From positions 1 to 52,498 of the forward strand of contig CACZZB010000024.1 of assembly GCA_902785555.1 (NCBI GenBank): a stretch of DNA of 52,498 nucleotides. The letters run 5' to 3'. Position numbers and translations under genes: made by a program. Origin of the DNA: an uncultured Ruminococcus sp. GTDB taxonomy: Bacteria; Bacillota; Clostridia; Oscillospirales; Acutalibacteraceae. Position 1 is the first letter of the stretch, and every line of letters begins with the position of its first letter. Shown here one piece after another: positions 26,784 to 36,096 of the stretch. The notes below the pieces were generated by a model that ran no database searches, was not told the origin of the DNA, and worked only from the letters and a program-made list of their open reading frames with translations.

Positions 26784-28970
26784 TTAATGCTTTTCAATTA
26801 CTTTTTTAGGAATTTTTCGTAAATATTTCCAGCACTTTTTATATTCTGTATATGCACTGTGGTATTCACTCTGAGTGGGTTCATATTTGCCGAAAGCGGT
26901 TTTTTCAAAAAGTATCAGCAATTTTTCGGGAGCATTTCCCCTTGTTGTACTGATGTACTTTTCGAGCATATTCACGGTATATGAATCATATTTTTCGTTT
27001 GTCGAAAAATTAAGGACTTTTATCAGGTGGGCATATAATTTCAGAGTCTTTTCTTTCGGGCTTCTGAAAATTTGTGCAAAACGGAAGAATATTTCAAAGA
27101 TGATATCACGCACATATATCAGTATAATAATTATTGCGGTAATGATTATTACCCAGAAACGCTTTATTATCTCATTGAGAAAATCGTAAAGGAAATTACT
27201 GTCATCTTCATATTCAGGCAGTGTTTTGTATGATGATACAGTGGGGTCAAAAGTAAGCCAGCCTGCACCGGGAATATATACTTCAACGAAAGCGTGGGCA
27301 TATTTGTCACGGATAATAAATTCGCCTTCTTCATTTTTTTCAAAAGCCGCAAATCCCTCAACATATTTGGCTGTGAGTCCCACACTTCTTGCCATTATGG
27401 TCATAGCCGTTGCATAATTCGTACAAACTCCCGTTTTTCCCTCGAATATGAAATAATCAATTGACTGGTCTTCGGGAATATAGCTTTCATCATACACATA
27501 GCCGTTTTTCTCGAAATACTGTTCAAGTGCAAGAGCCTTGTCGATATCGGAATGATATTCGTCTGTTATCTCATTTGCAAGAGCTTCAACTCTCGTTGAA
27601 ATGTTATCGGTATCAGTATAATTCTGCATTTGGAAGAAATAATCTTCATACAGTCTTTGTGCGGCTTCCGAACCGTTGTCCATGAGAGCCTGAAAATAAT
27701 CGGCTGAGGAAAGTCCCAATCCTTGTGCGTATTCATAAATATCCCTGCCCTGTTCAAAAAACTCGAAATCATCATTCAGAACAGCATCTTCTTTTGTGTA
27801 ATATCTCCTGTATATATCTTTATTTTCAAATTTGGCATACATATATTTTCTTATTTTTTGGTCATCCGTTACAGTTCCGAAAGGTGCCGGAAGATAGTGT
27901 GCGGAAAAACTTTCGCTGTATACCCTGCCTTGCTGTATTTTGGCGGCAATGCCGTTTTTGAATATCTCTTTTGAATCACTCAGGATATCATCTGTCGAAT
28001 ATTCGGGATTTGATGTATAATACATTCCTCCTCTGGGATTGACAAGGGGGACTACTTCCCATACATCACCGTTGAATTTCTGAAACGAGTTCTTTCTCAG
28101 ATAATATTCCTGTTTAGAGCCGTCTGTGACGAAGTTGAACAGTACACTGCCGCTGTAATTTCTTGCACCGTATCTCGGAGATGATACATCCGATGTGCTG
28201 TCAACGGATGTGCCGTCACCTGCACCGCCTATTATCTGAGTATAGGACAAATAATCCGCATTTTTTTCAAACTGTGAAGTATATGACGGCTTGGGTATCA
28301 GCATTGTGACCGTTCCCGTTATCGAAACGAATACCAAAATACTTATTATATATTGTCGGTCGGTTTTTAATATTATTTTATTTCGTTTGGGAGCGGCAGG
28401 GTCTGTCAGCTTGTTATGTACTATGACCGAAACATACAGCAGGACTATTATTGTTACCATGACTTCGGGCATTGTTTCAGAGCGTCTTGCATATATTACG
28501 AATGGAAATAATATACACAGCATGACTCCGAGAGTCCTGTAACGTATCTGTGTAAAGTAGTATATTATGGATATGATAAAAAATCCTCCGCCGATATAAA
28601 GGGCATTGAAGAACAACGGCTGTTCTTCTTCGTCAAGGTTCCCGAAAAACCATAATATCGGAGATCTCAAACTGTGAAGCTGCCGCATACCTGCAAATAC
28701 AAGCATCATACTTATAAAAAATAAAGCAAATAAAATAACGGTATATATTATGCCGCCTAAAATTTTTCTTTTTTTGATTTTGTCAAATAACGAAAACCAA
28801 AGATATTCCAAAAAGAAAAACAGAATAGTATACGGTACTGCAAACGCTTCATAAAGAGTGTATGTTATCGAAAAACAGACAGCCGTTCCGAGCAGCATCG
28901 GCAGAATGTATGAACTGAATTTTTGTCGGAATTCGGGAGTTTTTATTTTAGTTTTCAGATTGTTTTTCAT
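26784..28970 (-). CDS. TgpA-like transglutaminase-domain membrane protein
   Basis: 728 residues. About six N-terminal transmembrane helices (residues ~20-230), an extracellular domain, then a transglutaminase core: catalytic Cys in GVCTNYATAM (~513), His in AHAFVEVY (~557), Asp in LTFDPT (~576). A further helix at about 610 and a cytoplasmic tail follow. Family members (TgpA/YebA type) are linked to envelope protein modification, but the substrate is unproven. It is the last gene of a MoxR-DUF58-TgpA operon, starting 15 bp after DUF58. Confidence 0.92.
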   Translation of the reverse strand: MKNNLKTKIKTPEFRQKFSSYILPMLLGTAVCFSITYTLYEAFAVPYTILFFFLEYLWFSLFDKIKKRKILGGIIYTVILFALFFISMMLVFAGMRQLHSLRSPILWFFGNLDEEEQPLFFNALYIGGGFFIISIIYYFTQIRYRTLGVMLCILFPFVIYARRSETMPEVMVTIIVLLYVSVIVHNKLTDPAAPKRNKIILKTDRQYIISILVFVSITGTVTMLIPKPSYTSQFEKNADYLSYTQIIGGAGDGTSVDSTSDVSSPRYGARNYSGSVLFNFVTDGSKQEYYLRKNSFQKFNGDVWEVVPLVNPRGGMYYTSNPEYSTDDILSDSKEIFKNGIAAKIQQGRVYSESFSAHYLPAPFGTVTDDQKIRKYMYAKFENKDIYRRYYTKEDAVLNDDFEFFEQGRDIYEYAQGLGLSSADYFQALMDNGSEAAQRLYEDYFFQMQNYTDTDNISTRVEALANEITDEYHSDIDKALALEQYFEKNGYVYDESYIPEDQSIDYFIFEGKTGVCTNYATAMTIMARSVGLTAKYVEGFAAFEKNEEGEFIIRDKYAHAFVEVYIPGAGWLTFDPTVSSYKTLPEYEDDSNFLYDFLNEIIKRFWVIIITAIIIILIYVRDIIFEIFFRFAQIFRSPKEKTLKLYAHLIKVLNFSTNEKYDSYTVNMLEKYISTTRGNAPEKLLILFEKTAFGKYEPTQSEYHSAYTEYKKCWKYLRKIPKKVIEKH

Positions 28971-28985
28971 ATATCCGCCTCTTTC

Positions 28986-30185
28986 TTATTTTTCTTTTTT
29001 CAATTCAAAATTCTTTGATACAGACCACATTTCGGAAGTTATTTTGGAAAGTTTGGCGTATTTATAATATATCAGAATCACATTCGGTATCTCCGAAACT
29101 ATCTGTTCGGCCGAAGACGGGTCTTGTCCTGTTGATGTCGTGAAACAGAATATTGTTTTATTCATGTTTATTATTTCATGGGGAACAGGGTCTTTCATTT
29201 CAGCGGGTTCATAAAATGCAAGTCTTTGCTGTACGGCTTCTATATCAAGACCTGTACGGATACTGAATTTGTTCCATGAGCCTTTTTCCGATAAGAAAAA
29301 TGTTGTTTCAAGACCTTCGTGTACAAGCATATTGAATATTGCAAGCATTGCTTCCGTTACATGGTCACGCACCGAAAGAGTGGATTCGTCTTCATTTTTT
29401 TTCGGCATATCAAGGAAAAATACTTGTCCTTTGGTAACAGGAAGTTCATCAAGTCTTATCATATATATATCTCTCTTTGACGAAATTTTCCAGTTTATTC
29501 TTTTCAGCGGGTCACCGGGATGATATTCCCTGTGGTCATATCCCGGAATACCTGTCTGTGAGAGTGCCTGTTCATTGCTTTCCTCGTCATCATCATTATC
29601 ATTGACCGAAAAAATAATTGATGACCTTAAAAAATCCGTCTGTACGGGGACATCCGGAATATCGGGGTAAACCGATATTTTCAGTGTTTTGTTCATAACG
29701 GCTTTTTTCAGCCTGAAACGGAATATCCCCAAATAATCACTTATATAAGCATAGCTTATGCCTACACTTGCACATCCCGAATACTTTGTCTTTAAATTTA
29801 TTTCTGCCGTATTCGGCTCTTTTCCCGCAAGCGACATCTGACAGATATTTTTTTCTGCCGACAGCCTTTCACAACAACTTATATATACTTCGATTATCGG
29901 GGCAGGGATAATTATATTTTTTCTTGAGCTCACGGTACAGACTAAATTATCTCCTTTTGAAGCTGATGTTTTGTCGACTGCAATATCTATCTGAACAGAG
30001 TGAATTACTGCAAGTGTCATTCCTGCTGATATGACTAATGCACACCCGAGTGAAACCATGAGAAGTATCCCGAAAGTACCGTTGAGATAGTACATTATTG
30101 CGAGTGACATCAAAATACATCCCATGTATGCCAAAAAAGCCTTTATGTTCTGTAAAAAATTTTCTTTTACTGTTTCATCTTTCAT
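28986..30185 (-). CDS. DUF58 domain protein
   Basis: 399 residues. Two N-terminal membrane segments, then a beta-rich domain, then the DUF58 signature YDHREYHPGDPLKRINWKISSKR (hallmark Y-x-PGD-R-I/W-W-x) near residue 215, followed by a von Willebrand A-like segment with QVFFLDMP. DUF58 proteins always appear with MoxR ATPases and are thought to act as chaperone-dependent partners with the neighbouring transglutaminase. Located 15 bp after moxR and 15 bp before the transglutaminase gene. Confidence 0.93.
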   Translation of the reverse strand: MKDETVKENFLQNIKAFLAYMGCILMSLAIMYYLNGTFGILLMVSLGCALVISAGMTLAVIHSVQIDIAVDKTSASKGDNLVCTVSSRKNIIIPAPIIEVYISCCERLSAEKNICQMSLAGKEPNTAEINLKTKYSGCASVGISYAYISDYLGIFRFRLKKAVMNKTLKISVYPDIPDVPVQTDFLRSSIIFSVNDNDDDEESNEQALSQTGIPGYDHREYHPGDPLKRINWKISSKRDIYMIRLDELPVTKGQVFFLDMPKKNEDESTLSVRDHVTEAMLAIFNMLVHEGLETTFFLSEKGSWNKFSIRTGLDIEAVQQRLAFYEPAEMKDPVPHEIINMNKTIFCFTTSTGQDPSSAEQIVSEIPNVILIYYKYAKLSKITSEMWSVSKNFELKKEK

Positions 30186-30200
30186 AGTTCATCACCAAAG

Positions 30201-31130
30201 TTATCTTACAGGTACTGCTACCGATTTTGCAACTTCATTCATAATATCTTCGGAATTGTCATAGGCGGCTTTTCCTTTTGCCGAAAGCATGAGTCGGTGC
30301 GAGATGACAGACGGCATAATGTATCTTATATCATCGGGAACAACATAGTCCCTTCCGTTTATATAGGCAACAGCCTTTGCAGCTTTGAGCATTGCTATTC
30401 CTGCACGGGGAGATGCTCCCAATTTTATCAAATCGGAATTTCTTGTAGCATTCAGCAAATCAACGATATATTTCTTGATACTCTCCTTGCACTCGGTTTT
30501 CTTGACATTTTCAATATGGCCTTTGATATCATTTAGAGTCATTACAGCGTCAAGCTTTTTGGTAAAGCTGTTTGTTTCGGAACGGCTGATGATATCAAGT
30601 TCTTCTTCGGGCGAGGGATAGCCCATTGATATTTTCATCATGAATCTGTCCATCTGTGCTTCGGGAAGATGATATGTACCGTATGTTTCAACGGGATTCT
30701 GAGTTGCAAGCACCATGAAAGGGGAGGGCAATGGCATAGTTTTGCCGTCAAGGGATATCTGATGTTCCTCCATTATTTCAAGAAGACTTGACTGAGCTTT
30801 CGGTGATGCACGGTTTATCTCATCTGCAAGAAGAAAATTACACATAGCTGCACCCTGCTGATATTTCATTTGCTTTGTTGCTGGGTCTATCATGGAAAAG
30901 CCTACTATATCGGACGGCATGATATCGGGGGTAAGCTGTATTCTGTTGAAATGTCCGTCAACGGAATTTGCCAGAGCCGAAACGAGCCTTGTTTTTCCGA
31001 CTCCGGGTACGTCTTCGATAAGTATATGACCCTCGGAGAGCATTGCGGCTATGACCAGTGTAATGGCATTACGTTTTCCGACAATTATTTTTTCGATATT
31101 TTCGATAAGACTTTCAATTTCTTTATTCAT
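30201..31130 (-). CDS. MoxR family AAA+ ATPase
   Basis: 309 residues from the ATG at 31130, which has AAAGGA eight bases upstream; an earlier in-frame ATG at 31151 lacks a site. Walker A EDVPGVGKTRL (~residues 40-50), Walker B LLADEINRASPKAQS (~105-119), sensor-1 LATQNPVE, and C-terminal PRAGIAMLKAAKA near 250. MoxR ATPases act as chaperones for partner proteins with VWA domains, matching the DUF58 neighbour. First gene of a three-gene operon reading to 26784. Confidence 0.95.
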   Translation of the reverse strand: MNKEIESLIENIEKIIVGKRNAITLVIAAMLSEGHILIEDVPGVGKTRLVSALANSVDGHFNRIQLTPDIMPSDIVGFSMIDPATKQMKYQQGAAMCNFLLADEINRASPKAQSSLLEIMEEHQISLDGKTMPLPSPFMVLATQNPVETYGTYHLPEAQMDRFMMKISMGYPSPEEELDIISRSETNSFTKKLDAVMTLNDIKGHIENVKKTECKESIKKYIVDLLNATRNSDLIKLGASPRAGIAMLKAAKAVAYINGRDYVVPDDIRYIMPSVISHRLMLSAKGKAAYDNSEDIMNEVAKSVAVPVR

Positions 31131-31167
31131 GCAAAAAATCCTTTCTTTCATTTATTAAGCTGTTTTT

Positions 31168-31196
31168 ACCATATCACAAAAAATATTTGCTGTCAA
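31168..31196 (-). promoter_or_regulatory. Promoter of moxR operon
   Basis: TTGACA (31191-31196) and TATGGT (31168-31173) with a 17-base spacer, and a TGA extended -10 on the minus strand. Confidence 0.65.
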
Positions 31197-31199
31197 TAA

Positions 31200-31248
31200 T
31201 AAAAAAAATTCCCTTATGGCAAAAATGACCATTCAGCCATAAAGGAAT
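31200..31248 (-). terminator. Terminator for mntP (minus strand)
   Basis: ATTCCTTTATGGC pairs with GCCATAAGGGAAT around a 15-base loop, then eight T. It lies beyond the MITE-like element relative to mntP. Confidence 0.82.
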
Positions 31249-31263
31249 ATAAATTAAATTCTT

Positions 31264-31446
31264 AAATCCCGACTTGCACACAGCACCTGTTCTGTTCTAA
31301 TCAAACCCAAAAGTGCAGTAAATAAGCATCTTTTAGCAATTCAAAAATGATATTTTGGAATTTTCAAAATCCCGATTCAAGAAATATACACATATAAATC
31401 GCACTGATACTGTACTGTTTTAGGTGCCGTGTGCAAGTCGGGATTT
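31264..31446. mobile_element. MITE-like element, 183 bp with ~25-bp inverted termini
   Basis: The termini AAATCCCGACTTGCACACaGCACCT (31264-31288) and AGGTGCcGTGTGCAAGTCGGGATTT (31422-31446) are inverted repeats with one mismatch. They are flanked by identical 8-bp direct repeats AAATTCTT (31256-31263 and 31447-31454). The interior has no ORF but contains an internal AAATCCCGA copy (31367-31375). The element sits between the mntP stop codon and its terminator. An 8-bp target duplication fits several IS families; none is identified. The rest of the 31131-31455 gap is this element, the terminator and the moxR promoter. Confidence 0.75.
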
Positions 31447-31454
31447 AAATTCTT

Positions 31455-32009
31455 TTATATAAAAATCCTTAAAATACCTGTTATTATCAAAAGCAGTCCC
31501 GAAATTATCCCCAAACGGTTTTTATTGATATATACCGAAATATGCTTTGCAAAATACTCTCCTAAACTTAAAAATGTAGTTTGAAATATCACGCACATTA
31601 CAGGTATAAAGAATCCCGCTCCGCCTGCCATGCCTGCACTTAATCCTGCCGTAAAGGAATCAGCCGAAAGCACGATACCCATAAAGCACGCTTCTTTATA
31701 GTCGATATTTGACGATTTGTCCCTGTCACATTCCACAGGCTCTTTATTGCAAAATGCACCTATCATCATATATATTCCCAATGCAAATAATAATACAGCT
31801 CCTATTATCTTTCCTGTCGTATCAGAAATAAAATTCCTCAGAAATCCCCCGAAAACAACTGCCGACAATATTATCGCAAATGATATGACACATATTATTA
31901 TCTTTGACTTCAAAGGCGTTTTTATTCCCTTGAAACCGAATGATGCACCTACGCTCAATGCGTCTATGCTTGATGCTATACTTAATAAAAATATTTCCGT
32001 AAGACCCAA
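31455..32009 (-). CDS. mntP: MntP-type manganese efflux pump
   Basis: 184 residues with six hydrophobic segments. It matches MntP (YebN): SIASSIDALSVGASFGFKGI near residues 11-30 with the conserved Asp, the middle GIVLSADSFTAGLSAGM near 112-128, and the terminal helix. It exports Mn2+ from the cytoplasm. The start is a TTG at 32007-32009 with AGGGGTGA upstream. No yybP-ykoY riboswitch could be placed in the 114-bp intergenic region. The 3' side carries the MITE-like element directly after the TAA. Confidence 0.9.
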   Translation of the reverse strand: MGLTEIFLLSIASSIDALSVGASFGFKGIKTPLKSKIIICVISFAIILSAVVFGGFLRNFISDTTGKIIGAVLLFALGIYMMIGAFCNKEPVECDRDKSSNIDYKEACFMGIVLSADSFTAGLSAGMAGGAGFFIPVMCVIFQTTFLSLGEYFAKHISVYINKNRLGIISGLLLIITGILRIFI

Positions 32010-32123
32010 AATTTCACCCCTGAATATATAATATGCCGAAATGAAAATTTGGATAAAGAATGAATCAAAACCGCTTCTTGAGTATATATATTTTATATAG
32101 TTTTTTAACGGGAGTGAAATTCA

Positions 32124-34742
32124 ATGGATTGGCACAATATGAGTTATAGTGAAGTTTGTAAAAATCTCGATACGGATATAAAAAAAGGTCTTTCGTCTTC
32201 TCAGGCCCAGAGCCGTCTTGACAAATACGGAAAAAATGCCCTTACTCAAAAGAAAAAACAAAGTATTTTTATCAAATTCCTCTCTCAGTTCAAGGATTTT
32301 ATGGTGCTTATCCTGCTGATAGCATCAGGCATATCGTTTGTTACCGCTTTTGTATCGGGTGACGGGGATTTTATCGACCCCATTATGATATTGATAATAG
32401 TCATATTGAATGCCGTTGTCGGAACAGTTCAGGAATGTCGGGCGGAAAAGGCTATTGATGCTCTTAAAAAGCTGTCTGCACCCCATACAAAAGTTATCCG
32501 GAACGGTAAACTGATTACCGTACTGTCTGATGAATTGGTCAGAGGAGATATCATTTCCTTTGAATCGGGTGACCTGATATGTGCGGACTGCCGTATTATC
32601 GAAAGTTCATCACTCAAAGCAGAAGAATCTGCACTGACAGGTGAGTCTGTACCGTCAGACAAGCACTGTGATAATATACTGCCCAAAGATACTCCTATTG
32701 CCGACAGGAATAATATGCTGTTTTCATCTACTTTCATAACATCGGGTCACGGAAAAGCCATTGTTGTTGAAACGGGTATGGATACACAAGTCGGAAAAAT
32801 TGCCGAAATGATAGACAGCGAAGAAACTCCCGATACGCCATTGCAGAAAAGTCTTGCAAAAACAGGGCGTATCCTTGGAATATCGGCTCTGATAATATGC
32901 GTTGTGATATTTATTCTTGGACTTATACAAAAGGTTCAGCCTCTTGAAATGTTTATGATTTCAATAAGTCTTGCAGTAGCCGCAATCCCCGAAGGACTGC
33001 CTGCCGTTGTAACAATAGTTCTTGCATTGGGTGTCAGAAAAATGGCTCTGCACAGAGCTATTATAAGACATCTGCCGGCTGTCGAAACTCTCGGAAGTGC
33101 AAGTGTTATATGCTCCGACAAGACAGGTACTCTTACTCAGAATAAGATGACAGTCGTTAATGTATCGTCAACAAACGGGACTGTCAATGCAAATTCCTCG
33201 GACGGCATTTTTATATTATCCCTTGCTTCACTTTGCAATAACTCTATATTTTCGGAAAATAAAAATACTTTCAAAGCCGAAGGCGACCCTACCGAAACCG
33301 CTATCGTAACAGCTTGTGCAAGTGCAGGAAAGTATAAGAATACTCTTGACAGGGAATTTCCGAGAGTACATGAAATTCCGTTCAGTTCAAAGTCAAAGAG
33401 AATGACAACAGTGCATAAGCTGAATACAGGCGGTTATCGTGTGATAACAAAAGGTGCCTGTGATGTGCTTTTATCACTGTGTACACATTCAAGGACAGGA
33501 ATCAATATTTCCGCTGTGAACAAAAGCCGTATAACATCAATAAATAATTCACTTGCACAGCAGGCTATGAGAGTCATAGCCGTTGCATATAAGGATTGTC
33601 CGACCATGCCAAAGGAAAATGAGCTTGAAAGTAATCTGATATTCTGCGGACTGATAGGCATGACAGACCCCCCGAGACCTCAGGCGAAATCGGCTGTTGC
33701 AATGTGCCGTAAAGCAGGTATCCATACAGTTATGATAACAGGTGACCATATAATTACCGCCCGTGCCGTTGCAAAGGAGATAGGCATTTATAAAGACGGT
33801 GACAAGGCAATTACGGGAAATGAGCTTGACATGATACCTCAAAATGAGCTTGAAAGGGATATTTATAAATATACCGTATTTGCAAGGGTATCGCCTGAAC
33901 ATAAGGTGAGGATAGTCAAGGCATTTCAGTCAAGGGGAGCAGTCACAGCAATGACAGGTGACGGTGTGAATGATGCACCGGCTCTTAGATGTGCGGATAT
34001 AGGCTGTGCTATGGGTATAAACGGAACGGATGTAGCCAAAAATTCCGCTGATATGATACTGACAGACGATAATTTTTCAACGATAGTCGAAGCAGTAGAG
34101 CAGGGCAGGGGAATATTTGAAAATATCCGAAAGACAGTGCATTTTCTTCTTTCAAGCAATATCGGTGAGATACTGACGGTATTATGTGCATTTCTGTGCA
34201 GGCTGCCGTCACCGCTTCTGGCAATACAGCTTTTGTGGGTGAATTTGGTAACAGACTCCTTGCCTGCCCTTGCACTCGGTGTAGAGCCGTCTGACCCTGA
34301 TATAATGAAAAAGCCGTCCGATACAAAGAAAAGTATTTTTTCGGGCGGTGCAGGAAGAAATATCATCATTGAGGGCTGTTTTATAGGGGCATTGGCATTT
34401 CTGGCATTTACGATAGGACGGGTATTTTTTGATACATCAAATGAACCCGTTATCGGTCGTACAATGACTTTCGCTGTACTGAGCATAAGTCAGCTTGTAC
34501 ATTCATTCAATCTCAAAAGTGAACATTCCATTTTCAAAACAGGCATATTCGGAAATGCAAAGCTGGTATTTGCATTTATTATCGGACTTGTCATGCAGAT
34601 ATCGGTAATATCAATACCGTTTCTTGCGGAAATATTCAAGGCAGTTCCTTTGAACTCATTGCAGTGGCTTATCGTAGCTGTGCTTTCGATAGTACCGCTG
34701 TTTGTTGTCGAAATCGAAAAAAGATTTTCACACAAAAACTGA
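32124..34742 (+). CDS. Cation-translocating P-type ATPase, Ca2+-type
   Basis: 872 residues. N-terminal cation ATPase domain (MSYSEVC), A-domain LTGES near residue 174, TM4 motif IPEGLPAVVTIVLALGVRKMA with the PEGL ion site near 290, phosphorylation site SDKTGTLTQNKM (~331), hinge TGDGVNDAPAL near 610, and C-terminal C_ATPase helices with VNLVTDSLPALALG. This pattern fits PMCA/SERCA-like Ca2+ (or Mn2+) pumps. Divergent from mntP with the shared short intergenic region, suggesting metal homeostasis, though the order is not proof. A terminator follows. Confidence 0.95.
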   Translation: MDWHNMSYSEVCKNLDTDIKKGLSSSQAQSRLDKYGKNALTQKKKQSIFIKFLSQFKDFMVLILLIASGISFVTAFVSGDGDFIDPIMILIIVILNAVVGTVQECRAEKAIDALKKLSAPHTKVIRNGKLITVLSDELVRGDIISFESGDLICADCRIIESSSLKAEESALTGESVPSDKHCDNILPKDTPIADRNNMLFSSTFITSGHGKAIVVETGMDTQVGKIAEMIDSEETPDTPLQKSLAKTGRILGISALIICVVIFILGLIQKVQPLEMFMISISLAVAAIPEGLPAVVTIVLALGVRKMALHRAIIRHLPAVETLGSASVICSDKTGTLTQNKMTVVNVSSTNGTVNANSSDGIFILSLASLCNNSIFSENKNTFKAEGDPTETAIVTACASAGKYKNTLDREFPRVHEIPFSSKSKRMTTVHKLNTGGYRVITKGACDVLLSLCTHSRTGINISAVNKSRITSINNSLAQQAMRVIAVAYKDCPTMPKENELESNLIFCGLIGMTDPPRPQAKSAVAMCRKAGIHTVMITGDHIITARAVAKEIGIYKDGDKAITGNELDMIPQNELERDIYKYTVFARVSPEHKVRIVKAFQSRGAVTAMTGDGVNDAPALRCADIGCAMGINGTDVAKNSADMILTDDNFSTIVEAVEQGRGIFENIRKTVHFLLSSNIGEILTVLCAFLCRLPSPLLAIQLLWVNLVTDSLPALALGVEPSDPDIMKKPSDTKKSIFSGGAGRNIIIEGCFIGALAFLAFTIGRVFFDTSNEPVIGRTMTFAVLSISQLVHSFNLKSEHSIFKTGIFGNAKLVFAFIIGLVMQISVISIPFLAEIFKAVPLNSLQWLIVAVLSIVPLFVVEIEKRFSHKN

Positions 34743-34746
34743 AAAG

Positions 34747-34786
34747 AGCGATACACCGTTATCATTTTTCGGTGTATCGCTTTTTT
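34747..34786. terminator. Bidirectional terminator after the P-type ATPase gene
   Basis: AGCGATACACCG (34747-34758) pairs perfectly with CGGTGTATCGCT (34770-34781), followed by five T; convergent with the lipoprotein gene on the minus strand. Confidence 0.9.
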
Positions 34787-35265
34787 CAGGCATTTCTCCA
34801 AAAGGTCTGTATATATTGCGAAGCCATAGTGACTTCGTTATGATACTCGTCATATTTATCAAACAGTTCCTGTTTTTCTTTTTGGAAAAGACGGTCATCC
34901 GCTTTTTCAACGGAATATCTTACATGGCTTTTTATCTGAGATGTAACCGCAATTATCTTTCGGATATTTTCCTTCATATCGGTGTCGTTTTCATCAAATT
35001 TGTCTGTCGGCTGAAGCATCAGAATTTTTCTGTATGTTTGACAAAGTTTATCAAGGATATTTATATATTCCTTTGAAGATTCTGTATCACTGTAATCAAA
35101 ACTTTCATCTTTTTCACGCCATATTCTTGTATATTCGACAGAAGTATTCACTAAATTTTTTATATTCCCGACATAGCTTTCATCCTTTGAATATTCGGAC
35201 GCTCCGCAGCTGCACAGCATAAATGCCGCTGAAACAGCCAAAAGCAAAATATAAAATTTTTTCAT
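34786..35265 (-). CDS. Lipoprotein, unknown function
   Basis: 159 residues. Signal peptide MKKFYILLLAVSAAFMLCSC ends in a lipobox (LCSC, Cys20). The mature part is charged and helical, with a run of coiled-coil-like segments (LDKLCQTYRKIL, RLFQKEKQELFDKYDEYHNE). No family recognised. It overlaps the upstream LprI-like lipoprotein gene at one base (stop TGA shares its T with the ATG), so the two are translated together. Confidence 0.85.
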   Translation of the reverse strand: MKKFYILLLAVSAAFMLCSCGASEYSKDESYVGNIKNLVNTSVEYTRIWREKDESFDYSDTESSKEYINILDKLCQTYRKILMLQPTDKFDENDTDMKENIRKIIAVTSQIKSHVRYSVEKADDRLFQKEKQELFDKYDEYHNEVTMASQYIQTFWRNA

Positions 35266-36047
35266 CAGATATCCTCCATATTCCCCGTCAGCACAAATAT
35301 CTGCTGATACAAAACTGCCGCTCTGCCTTTATAATAATTCATCATAGCGGTATCTGCACTCAAAAGCCCCATTGTACCAAGTTGACGGATATTCTCGGTA
35401 TCATAAAATTCCGTTCTTTTTTCTTCGATACTTTCAAGCCATTCTTCCTGAGATTTTTCAAGTTTATCAAGCTCACTCCGATTATCCCCGAGAAGTTCTT
35501 TCAGCTTTTCATAAGCCGTCTGTGACTGTTCTTTCCATTTTTCGGTATATTCACCGATAACGGTTCTCATATCTGTTTCGCTGATAGCTTCTTTCATTTT
35601 ATCTGAACATTCTTTATCAATGGAATTATCTTTGAATGATTCGTTAAATGTTTCGTCATCCGTGAATGTCTGTGCAGTGTGGTAGTCTTCTACTATCTGT
35701 TCATCATCAAAGAAATATGCACTGTCACTGTTTTCATCAGTAAAGGAGCTTTCATCTTCACTGCTCTCTTTATCCGTTGAACTTTCTGCAGTTTCAGAAG
35801 TTTCTTCGGAAATTTCCGCTGAAACATCTTCGGAACTTTCTTCCTGTGAACTTTGCGTTTCACGGCTTTTTTCTTCGTCAGAACTTTCAGCGGCTTCCGA
35901 AATATCAGACACTTCGGATATCTGTGATATTTCGGATATTTGTAAATCCTTTGATGTTTCCGTATTTTTTTCAGAACATGAACTGATGATAAGTATTGAC
36001 AATATCAGCATAAATAAAAATTTATATTTCAATTTCACTTTAAACAC
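35265..36047 (-). CDS. Lipoprotein with Ser/Glu-rich linker and LprI-like C-terminal domain
   Basis: 260 residues. Signal peptide ending in ISSC (Cys24), then a long acidic Ser/Glu-rich linker (residues ~30-125, units such as SEISQISEVSD and SSQEESSEDVSAE), then a helical domain (QTAYEKLKELLG, LDKLEKSQEEWLESIEEKRTEFYD, AVLYQQIFVLTG) resembling LprI/DUF1311 (L-x-x-x-Q-x-x-W pattern). LprI proteins inhibit lysozyme in some bacteria; the similarity here is by eye. Together with the M14 peptidase upstream this hints at envelope surveillance or protection. Confidence 0.7.
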   Translation of the reverse strand: MFKVKLKYKFLFMLILSILIISSCSEKNTETSKDLQISEISQISEVSDISEAAESSDEEKSRETQSSQEESSEDVSAEISEETSETAESSTDKESSEDESSFTDENSDSAYFFDDEQIVEDYHTAQTFTDDETFNESFKDNSIDKECSDKMKEAISETDMRTVIGEYTEKWKEQSQTAYEKLKELLGDNRSELDKLEKSQEEWLESIEEKRTEFYDTENIRQLGTMGLLSADTAMMNYYKGRAAVLYQQIFVLTGNMEDI

Positions 36048-36096
36048 TTCCTCAGGAATATATTAACACAAACTTTCGGCTTTATCAACAGAAATT

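Noticed and set aside
31264..31446. yybP-ykoY manganese riboswitch for mntP
   Set aside because: The structured stretch lies downstream of mntP, has 8-bp flanking duplications and no riboswitch-like core; the true upstream region is too short to judge.
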